9,255 nucleotides of DNA from an uncultured Hyphomonadaceae bacterium (lineage in GTDB: Bacteria; Pseudomonadota; Alphaproteobacteria; Caulobacterales; Hyphomonadaceae). The notes below the pieces were generated by a model, which saw only the letters and a program-made list of their open reading frames with translations, had not been told where the DNA came from and did no database searches. Where the stretch lies: the NCBI GenBank assembly GCA_938049795.1, contig CALLCD010000278.1, forward strand, positions 1 through 9,255. The letters are read 5' to 3'. The translations under genes were made by a program, and so were the position numbers. Of the stretch, positions 1 through 4,578 are shown in pieces (position 1 is the first letter of the stretch; each line of letters opens with the position of its first letter).

Positions 1-262
1 AATGGTCGCCGAATATGAAGCGCTGGCGGGTACGGAAATTCTGGGCCGCAAAGTCGTTGATGTGAACACGGTCAATGGCGCGCGGGTTACGCTGGACGAT
101 GGCTCTTGGGTGCTCGTGCGCGCGTCTTCGAACAAGCCGGAACTTGTGGTCGTTGTCGAGTCGATGGCGTCCGAGCACGATATGCGCGACCTCTTCCACA
201 AAGAGGTCAAACCGCGTCTGGGCAAGCATGCTGAGGTCGGGGCGTATAATCAGGAGATTTGA
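1..262 (+). CDS. Phosphomannomutase/phosphoglucomutase, C-terminal fragment
   Basis: This is the last 86 or so residues of an alpha-D-phosphohexomutase, an enzyme that interconverts hexose 6- and 1-phosphates to supply GDP-mannose or UDP-glucose synthesis. The gene enters from the left edge, so the ATG at base 2 is probably internal. The visible part is the C-terminal phosphate-binding domain: the stretch DDGSWVLVRASSNKPELVVV (residues 32-51 of the fragment) holds the family's R-x-S-N-x-P phosphate-binding loop. The stop is TGA at 260-262. The active-site serine and metal-binding regions lie outside the window, so mannose versus glucose specificity cannot be judged. A UDP-glucose dehydrogenase gene follows on the same strand after about 1.2 kb of repeats, which fits a role in nucleotide-sugar and surface polysaccharide supply, though the distance argues against one tight operon. 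Confidence 0.88.
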   Translation, partial: MVAEYEALAGTEILGRKVVDVNTVNGARVTLDDGSWVLVRASSNKPELVVVVESMASEHDMRDLFHKEVKPRLGKHAEVGAYNQEI

Positions 263-264
263 GC

Positions 265-325
265 TTTTTGTTTGTCTCCGGTCGGCTACGCCGCCCATGA
301 GACGTGGCTTCGCCAGCTCAAGGCT
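265..325 (+). repeat. Family B two-hairpin repeat, copy 1
   Basis: This 61-base stretch matches 7999-8059 at 57 of 61 positions, about 7.7 kb away. It starts with a T-rich run two bases after the phosphohexomutase stop, then has two small inverted repeats, CGGC-TAC-GCCG and TGGC-TTC-GCCA. Both are kept in the other copy. No convincing reading frame crosses it. It lies 15 bases left of the first hairpin-ended element, and the copy at 7999-8059 is likewise followed by a palindrome. It could act as a transcript-end structure for the mutase gene, but nothing shows that directly. Confidence 0.8.
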
Positions 326-340
326 GTGGTCTCCATTGGC

Positions 341-506
341 GACTCCCCGCGACTTGATCGCGGGGCCCATCTCGAGAGGGCGCGGTAAGGCTGGTTTTGA
401 CTTACTCAAGACGATCTATCCCGCTTGGAAAGACCTTGCTCTCAAACTGCCTCTGCATCGCTTGCAAGATCGGGTGATGGGCCCCGCGATCAAGTCGCGG
501 GGAATC
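341..506 (+). repeat. Hairpin-ended short element U1 (deleted GIY-YIG unit)
   Basis: This 166-bp unit has an inverted hairpin at each end. The left one is at 345-365 (CCCCGCGA, loop CTTGA, TCGCGGGG) and the right one at 482-502, its reverse complement with loop TCAAG. The outer bases GACT and GAATC and the inner CCCATC/GATGGG extend the terminal inverted repeat to about 30 bp. The interior reads as FDLLKTIYPAWKDL and then LPLHRL, matching the ends of the neighbouring GIY-YIG protein (FDL near its start; DLLESVNPDWRDL and LPLHRL at its end) with the middle absent. It shares the LPLHRL-type tail with the full element and so forms subfamily a with it. Confidence 0.82.
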
Positions 507-580
507 GTGAATTGGGCCAATGCTCTCCACCCGCGACTCCCCGTGGCTTGACCATGGGGCCCATCTCGTCGGGGTGCGGC
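471..580 (+). repeat. Perfect 110-bp direct repeat, copy 1
   Basis: Bases 471-580 and 1080-1189 are identical over 110 positions, 609 bp apart. The repeat runs from the right hairpin of one element, through a 28-bp spacer, into the left hairpin of the next. Homology continues with mismatches on both sides, so this is the best-preserved core of a larger duplication. Perfect identity next to diverged flanks points to recent duplication or gene conversion. Confidence 0.93.
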
Positions 581-701
581 GGGGCCTGTTGTGGCTTATT
601 CAAGACCATCTGTCCCATTTGGAAAGCCCTCGCTCTCGAACGACCCTGGTCCTCCATTGTGAGACCGAGTGATGGGCCCCGCGATCAAGTCGCGGGGAGT
701 C
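535..701 (+). repeat. Hairpin-ended short element U2 (deleted GIY-YIG unit)
   Basis: This 167-bp unit has its left hairpin at 539-559 (CCCCGTGG, loop CTTGA, CCATGGGG, with one G-U pair) and its right hairpin at 677-697 (CCCCGCGA, loop TCAAG, TCGCGGGG). The interior carries a decayed version of the same remnant (LFKTICPIWKALALERPW in one frame). Its tail differs from U1 and matches U3, so U2 and U3 form subfamily b. It starts 194 bp after U1 begins. The start-codon region seen in the GIY-YIG gene is eroded here (GGCCTGTTGTGGC instead of TGGCTGGTTTTGAC). Confidence 0.8.
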
Positions 702-720
702 GCCGGTGGAGGGTGCTTTT

Positions 721-1115
721 CTCTACCTTCACCTTGACCACGCGGCCCAGCTCCGCAACCATGCCACATGGCTCGTTTTGACCTCATTGCCTGTTATATC
801 ATGGCCAATCGGAAACAGGGCACGCTCTATGTTGGGGTGACATCCGATCTTGTCCGGCGGGTCGCAGAGCACAAGGCCGGTCGCGGCTCTGCCTTTACGC
901 GAAAATATGGCTGCACTCGGCTTGTTTGGTTTGAACAGTTTGAAGAGATGGGCCAGGCGCTGCGCCGTGAAAAGCGGCTCAAGGAATGGCAGCGGCGCTG
1001 GAAGATTGACCTGCTGGAGAGCGTGAACCCTGATTGGCGGGATCTGGTGGGTGAGTTGCCTTTGCATCGGTTGTAAGACCGGGTGATGGGCCCCGCGATC
1101 AAGTCGCGGGGAATC
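721..1115 (+). mobile_element. Candidate parent element carrying the GIY-YIG gene
   Basis: This 395-bp unit aligns end to end with the short elements but keeps a complete gene. The right end has the standard hairpin at 1091-1111. The left end is degraded: the CTTGACCA...GGCCCA...CTC pattern of the other left ends is still visible at 733-753, but the 5' half of the hairpin no longer pairs. TTGACCT occurs at 778-784 and again at 1006-1012. Removing the 228 bp between them leaves 167 bp, the size of U2 and U3 and within 1 bp of U1, and keeps the frame (76 codons). Calling it mobile is inference; no target-site duplication or transposase was seen. Confidence 0.6.
768..1076 (+). CDS. GIY-YIG nuclease-superfamily protein
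   Basis: This 102-residue protein is essentially a single GIY-YIG endonuclease domain, a fold that cuts one DNA strand with a metal-dependent catalytic site. The two signature strands are CYIM (residues 9-12) and LYVG (20-23). They are followed by the helix TSDLVRRVAEHK with its conserved arginine (R30 or R31) and H35, the segment ALRREKRLK with the likely metal-binding glutamate E68, and NPDW (87-90). All expected catalytic positions appear present. The ATG at 768 is used because a start at 801 would remove the first signature strand. No good Shine-Dalgarno precedes it, so expression may be weak. It lies inside an array of hairpin-ended repeats whose interiors are remnants of this same gene, suggesting that the protein acts on, or once spread, those repeats. 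Small solo GIY-YIG proteins like this are common and mostly uncharacterised. Confidence 0.87.
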   Translation: MARFDLIACYIMANRKQGTLYVGVTSDLVRRVAEHKAGRGSAFTRKYGCTRLVWFEQFEEMGQALRREKRLKEWQRRWKIDLLESVNPDWRDLVGELPLHRL

Positions 1116-1189
1116 GTGAATTGGGCCAATGCTCTCCACCCGCGACTCCCCGTGGCTTGACCATGGGGCCCATCTCGTCGGGGTGCGGC
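1080..1189 (+). repeat. Perfect 110-bp direct repeat, copy 2
   Basis: This is the second copy of the block at 471-580, identical at all 110 positions. It starts four bases after the GIY-YIG stop codon and runs through the right hairpin of the parent element, the 28-bp spacer, and the left hairpin of U3. Recombination between the copies would delete 609 bp, including the whole GIY-YIG gene. Confidence 0.93.
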
Positions 1190-1310
1190 TTGGCTGGTTT
1201 TGACTTATTCAAGACCATAAATCCGGTTTGGGCCGACCTTGCTCCCGAACGGCCTTGGTCCTCCATTGCCAGACTGGGTGATGGGCCCCGCGGTCGAGCC
1301 GCGGGGAGGC
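1144..1310 (+). repeat. Hairpin-ended short element U3 (deleted GIY-YIG unit)
   Basis: This 167-bp unit has its left hairpin at 1148-1168 (CCCCGTGG, loop CTTGA, CCATGGGG) and its right hairpin at 1286-1306 (CCCCGCGG, loop TCGAG, CCGCGGGG). The right hairpin carries a paired change, A-T to G-C, relative to the usual stem, so pairing is kept although the sequence changed. The interior reads AGFDLFKTINPVWADL. This joins the start of the GIY-YIG protein (ARFDL) directly to its C-terminal NPDWRDL segment and shows the internal deletion most clearly. The start codon is TTG in place of ATG. Confidence 0.82.
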
Positions 1311-1333
1311 GTGAATTTGGTGTGTGTTCTCCA

Positions 1334-1370
1334 CTTGCGCAAGCGGTGTCGCCGACGGGAGGCAAAACCA
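1334..1370 (-). repeat. Possible decayed inverted family B copy
   Basis: Read on the minus strand, this stretch begins with a T-rich run, then GCCTCCCGTCGGC and a GC-rich palindromic part. That resembles the start of the family B repeats (TTTGTCTCCGGTCGGC and TTTGCTTCCCGC). If real, the hairpin-element array would have family B copies facing inward on both sides. The match is short and by eye only. It also contains CTTGCGCAAG, a perfect 10-base palindrome. The rest of 1311-1443 holds nothing coding before the ribosome binding site at about 1433. Confidence 0.3.
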
Positions 1371-1443
1371 ATGAGCCCACTTGATCTGGCGGCATGATTG
1401 CTGCACTCCTCCGGGAGAACTGACCCATATTCGGAGTAGAGTG

Positions 1444-2754
1444 ATGCGTATTACCATGATCGGCACAGGTTATGTCGGGCTTGTTTCGGGGGCGTGTTTT
1501 GCCGATTTCGGGCATGTGGTGACGTGTGTGGACAAGGATGTGTCCAAGATTGACCGGCTGAATGTGGGTGATATTCCGATTTACGAGCCCGGCCTCAAGC
1601 GCCTTGTGGCCAATAATGTCGCGGAGGAGCGGCTGTTTTTCACCACCGAATCGAAAGACGCGATCGCAAATGCGGATGCGGTGTTTATTGCCGTGGGCAC
1701 ACCGTCGCGGCGTGGGGACGGGCATGCCGATCTGCAATATGTCTATGCGGTGGCCGAGGAAATTGCCCAGCATATGAACGGGTTTACCGTTGTCGTGACG
1801 AAATCCACGGTGCCGGTGGGGACGGGCGACGAGGTGGAGGCGATCATCAAGAAGGCGCGGCCGGATGCGGATTTTGCCGTCGTGTCGAACCCGGAATTTT
1901 TGCGCGAAGGGGCCGCGATCAAGGATTTCAAGATTCCGGACCGGATTGTTGTCGGCACCGAGGATGAACGCGCGCGTGCGGTGATGCGCGAGGTGTATCG
2001 GCCGCTATTCCTGAAAGAAAGCCCCATTGTGTTCACCTCGCGGCGGACCTCCGAACTGATCAAATATGCCGGCAATGCGTTTCTTGCGGTGAAGATTACC
2101 TTCATCAACGAGATGGCCGATCTTTGCGAGCAGGTTGGCGCGAATGTGCAGGAAGTGGCGCGCGGGATCGGGCTTGATGGCCGGATCGGGCCGAAATTTC
2201 TAAATGCGGGGCCGGGCTATGGCGGCTCGTGTTTCCCGAAAGACACGCTGGCTCTGTCGAAAACGGCCAATGATTATGGCGCGCCGGTGCGGATTGTCGA
2301 TACGGTGGTCGAGGTCAACAAGGCGCGCAAAAAGGCGATGGCGGGCAAGGTGATCGCGGCGCTTGGCGGCGATGTGGCGGGCAAGCGGATTGCCGCGCTC
2401 GGGCTCGCTTTCAAACAGAACACGGACGATATGCGCGATGCGCCCTCGCTGGACATTGTGCCGATGTTGCAGGAGGCGGGTGCGCAGGTGGTGGCGTTTG
2501 ATCCTGAGGCAATGGGCGAGGCGGCAAAGCTCTTGCCTGAGCTTGAACTGGCCAAATCGCCGTGGGAGGCCCTTGAAGGGGCGGACGCGATGGTGATCAT
2601 TACCGAATGGGACCAGTTTCGCGCGCTTGATCTCGAACGGATCAAAACCGCGATGGCGGGGAATATCGTGGTTGATCTGCGCAATATTTACCGGCCTGAT
2701 AATATGGCGGCGAAGGGCTTTTCCTATACGTCGATTGGCCGTCCGCAAGGGTAG
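1444..2754 (+). CDS. ugd: UDP-glucose 6-dehydrogenase
   Basis: This 436-residue enzyme oxidises UDP-glucose twice with NAD+ to UDP-glucuronate, a precursor for acidic exopolysaccharide and lipid modifications. The N-terminal Rossmann motif is GTGYVG (residues 7-12). Catalytic positions visible by analogy with characterised UGDHs are T122, E151 in NPEFLREG, K207 and N211 in IKYAGNAF, and C263 with D267 in GGSCFPKD. The C-terminal UDP-binding domain begins near residue 320 (AALGLAFKQNTDDMRDAPS) and looks complete; length is normal. The frame is open upstream to 1381, but ATG 1444 is preceded by GGAG at 1433-1436 at good spacing, and the protein then starts directly with the beta strand of the nucleotide fold. 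The transaldolase gene follows after 115 bp containing two hairpins. Nothing odd is seen in the protein. Confidence 0.97.
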   Translation: MRITMIGTGYVGLVSGACFADFGHVVTCVDKDVSKIDRLNVGDIPIYEPGLKRLVANNVAEERLFFTTESKDAIANADAVFIAVGTPSRRGDGHADLQYVYAVAEEIAQHMNGFTVVVTKSTVPVGTGDEVEAIIKKARPDADFAVVSNPEFLREGAAIKDFKIPDRIVVGTEDERARAVMREVYRPLFLKESPIVFTSRRTSELIKYAGNAFLAVKITFINEMADLCEQVGANVQEVARGIGLDGRIGPKFLNAGPGYGGSCFPKDTLALSKTANDYGAPVRIVDTVVEVNKARKKAMAGKVIAALGGDVAGKRIAALGLAFKQNTDDMRDAPSLDIVPMLQEAGAQVVAFDPEAMGEAAKLLPELELAKSPWEALEGADAMVIITEWDQFRALDLERIKTAMAGNIVVDLRNIYRPDNMAAKGFSYTSIGRPQG

Positions 2755-2768
2755 GCTCTTTATTTGGC

Positions 2769-2811
2769 GCGCATCTTGTCACAAAACCGGTGCCCACTTT
2801 TGTGGATGCGC
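2769..2811 (+). repeat. Intergenic palindrome between ugd and transaldolase
   Basis: The outer arms GCGCATC and GATGCGC pair perfectly, and an inner stem ACAAAA (2781-2786) pairs with TTTTGT (2798-2803) around an 11-base loop. The core, AAAACCGG and then CCCACTTTT, resembles a palindromic repeat I recall as common between genes in Rhizobiales and related Alphaproteobacteria. It could serve as a transcript-end or mRNA-stabilising structure for ugd, but there is no T-run after it, so a classical terminator is not supported. Confidence 0.6.
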
Positions 2812-2842
2812 TAGCTAGGCGAAACGAAACCTGTTAACCCGT

Positions 2843-2863
2843 CTCCAGATTCAAACTCTGGAG
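2843..2863 (+). promoter_or_regulatory. Hairpin enclosing the transaldolase ribosome binding site
   Basis: CTCCAGA (2843-2849) pairs perfectly with TCTGGAG (2857-2863) around the 7-base loop TTCAAAC. The 3' arm ends in GGAG, the only Shine-Dalgarno candidate, 6 bases before the ATG at 2870. When folded, the ribosome site would be covered, so translation could depend on melting or on coupling. The pairing is seen directly; regulation is inference. Confidence 0.5.
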
Positions 2864-2869
2864 CGCTTC

Positions 2870-3520
2870 ATGAAATTTTTCGTTGATACTGCCGACACAA
2901 AAGACATTGCCGAACTGGCCGCCACGGGCCTTGTCGATGGGGTGACGACGAACCCGTCCCTGATCGCCAAATCGGGGCGGGATTTTGCCGAAGTGATCAA
3001 GGAGATTTGCGCACTGACGGATGGCCCGGTCAGCGCCGAAGTGGTGGCGACCGATTATGAGGGCATGGTGTCGGAAGGCCGGACGCTTGCGAAAATTGCG
3101 TCCAATGTCTGCGTGAAACTGCCGCTGACGATGGACGGATTGCGCGCCTGCCGGACGCTCTCGGATGAGGGCACGCCGGTCAATGTCACGCTATGCTTTT
3201 CGGCCAATCAGGCCTTGCTGGCGGCGAAAGCGGGCGCGGCGTTTATCTCCCCCTTTATCGGGCGGCTTGACGACATCCATATTGACGGGATGGAGCTGAT
3301 CGAAGAGATCCGGCTGATCTATGACAATTACGGATTCGAGACGGAAATCCTCGCCGCGTCGATCCGCACGGCGAACCATGTCAAACAGTCTGCGCTTGCG
3401 GGCGCGGATGTGATGACCGCGCCGCCCGGGGTCATTCGCGGGCTCGCCAACCACCCGCTGACCGACAAAGGCCTTGCCGCGTTTCTGGCCGATGCCGAAA
3501 AGGCGGGGATTAAAGTTTAG
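2870..3520 (+). CDS. tal: Transaldolase, small TalC/FSA-type family
   Basis: This 216-residue TIM-barrel enzyme belongs to the short transaldolase / fructose-6-phosphate aldolase family. It moves a dihydroxyacetone unit between sugar phosphates in the non-oxidative pentose phosphate pathway. Visible marks are FVDTAD at the start, the TTNPS motif (26-30), the Schiff-base lysine K83 in VCVKLPLT, SPFIGRLDD (127-135) and AASIRT (162-167). Residue 129 is Phe; E. coli FSA has Tyr at the matching place, and Phe there goes with transaldolase instead of aldolase activity, so transaldolase is preferred. The length is usual for the family. The start ATG has GGAG 6 bases upstream, lying inside a hairpin. 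The gene meets the convergent phosphatase gene with a 4-bp overlap (TTAG serves both stops), so no terminator space separates them. Confidence 0.95.
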   Translation: MKFFVDTADTKDIAELAATGLVDGVTTNPSLIAKSGRDFAEVIKEICALTDGPVSAEVVATDYEGMVSEGRTLAKIASNVCVKLPLTMDGLRACRTLSDEGTPVNVTLCFSANQALLAAKAGAAFISPFIGRLDDIHIDGMELIEEIRLIYDNYGFETEILAASIRTANHVKQSALAGADVMTAPPGVIRGLANHPLTDKGLAAFLADAEKAGIKV

Positions 3521-4398
3521 GCAAGGACTTGCAGCGTGCCGTCATCTTCGAGATAGGCGGGCGGGCAGATCACTATATCATAGGGGCGTTTGGTTGTGGT
3601 CGTCACAAGGGCGGGCTGGAACCGCCGCCATGCACCCTCTTCATGGCGCAGATAGGCATAGCCAAGTTTCTCGGTAATGCCCTGAATTGGCGTGCTGTCC
3701 CACGGCGTCTCGAAGGCTCCGGGGATGATCAGAAGGTCGATTTCGCGTTTCCAGAGCCGGGCCATCCATGTGCCGATGCTTGCGCCCATGATCTGATGGG
3801 TTTTTAGCGCGGCGATGAGGTCTTGTGCCTCTTGGGCATAGTCTGAGGCGGGGTCACGGAGCAGGCCGGTTGCGCTTGCCAGCGGTTTACGGTCGCCGGC
3901 GGCGGGGGCGAGCGGTTCGAATGTGTCGAGCCTGGTGATGCGGTGGACGTGTTCAGAGCCTGGCCGGTAGCCATAGACTTCGTCGGTGTTGATGTCGCCA
4001 ATATAGGCCGCGATGACTTTTCCGTCGGCCACCATCGCGACCATTGTGGCGACGCCATGGGATTGCCGCCGGACAAAGGCTTTGGTGCCGTCGAGCGGAT
4101 CAACGGTGAAATAGGCCGAGATGGGCGGGGTGGCGGAAAGGGTCAGCGCGTCTTCTTCGGCAATGACGCCGCACTCCGGGAAGCATTCACGAAATGTCCT
4201 GAGATACACCTCTTGGGCGCTGATGTCGGCCGAGGTGAACACGTCGTCCATATCGCCTGCATAGCCCGCTTTGGTTGTGGCTTCGAAATGGGTGCGCTGG
4301 TTTGCGATTGTGGTTGAGGCGCGTCTGACGGCTTCTTTCAGGATGCGCCCGACGGCGTGGCCGTTTAGGTCGCCAATATTGAGTGTTGTATCAGTCAT
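3517..4398 (-). CDS. Inositol-monophosphatase-family phosphatase
   Basis: This 293-residue protein belongs to the Mg2+-dependent, Li+-sensitive phosphatase family (IMPase, CysQ, histidinol-phosphatase HisN-like). Metal-site motifs are present: D58 in TSADISAQE, E81-E82-D83, DPLDGTKAF (100-108) and WDSTPIQG (233-240). The WD motif is followed by STP where many members have a small residue and then acidic or glycine-rich residues. The substrate is not clear; inositol phosphate, PAP and histidinol phosphate all remain possible. An open frame extends upstream to 4530, but ATG 4398 is chosen because GGAGGA lies 6 bases ahead of it on the minus strand and the upstream extension lacks family similarity. 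The gene lies 180 bp downstream of the M48 peptidase gene on the same strand and converges on the transaldolase gene. Confidence 0.9.
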   Translation of the reverse strand: MTDTTLNIGDLNGHAVGRILKEAVRRASTTIANQRTHFEATTKAGYAGDMDDVFTSADISAQEVYLRTFRECFPECGVIAEEDALTLSATPPISAYFTVDPLDGTKAFVRRQSHGVATMVAMVADGKVIAAYIGDINTDEVYGYRPGSEHVHRITRLDTFEPLAPAAGDRKPLASATGLLRDPASDYAQEAQDLIAALKTHQIMGASIGTWMARLWKREIDLLIIPGAFETPWDSTPIQGITEKLGYAYLRHEEGAWRRFQPALVTTTTKRPYDIVICPPAYLEDDGTLQVLA

Positions 4399-4578
4399 AG
4401 ATGGTCCTCCGATAGGTTCGGCTTCGCTTTTGGTTTTAAGTTTAGGATGTTTGCCAGACCTAAGGCGCACGCATGGCGGCAACCGATGGGCTAACCCCGA
4501 TCTCTTAGGCCTTATCTTACCAGCAGGCAAGCGCTCTGTCGGCCAGCCTATTTCGTGGTGGCTTGGTGGGCAGGCGTT

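Noticed and set aside
75..551. 158-residue plus-strand frame over the first repeats
   Set aside because: It overlaps the phosphohexomutase end and then reads through family B and U1. The part that looks like protein is only the GIY-YIG tail remnant.
345..1306. The CCCC/GGGG hairpins as intrinsic terminators
   Set aside because: None is followed by a T-run, and they occur in inverted pairs at fixed spacing, which fits element ends better than terminators.
341..1310. CRISPR array
   Set aside because: Repeats are 166 bp or longer, contain gene remnants and have inverted hairpin ends. There are no short regular repeats with unique spacers and no cas genes.
263..1443. tRNA or other structured RNA gene in the repeat region
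   Set aside because: No cloverleaf with a TTC-type arm or CCA-end pattern was found; all the structure seen is accounted for by the repeat hairpins.
1099..1773. 224-residue open frame on the minus strand
   Set aside because: It runs through repeat units U3 and 1311-1443 and then antisense to the start of ugd; it has no ribosome site and only repeat-derived sequence.
2200..2748. 182-residue open frame on the minus strand
   Set aside because: It lies wholly antisense to the UDP-glucose dehydrogenase gene and is a shadow of its codon bias.
4399..4530. Longer N-terminus for the phosphatase gene, starting at 4530
   Set aside because: The extra 44 residues are basic and unlike the family, and a strong GGAGGA site sits just ahead of ATG 4398.
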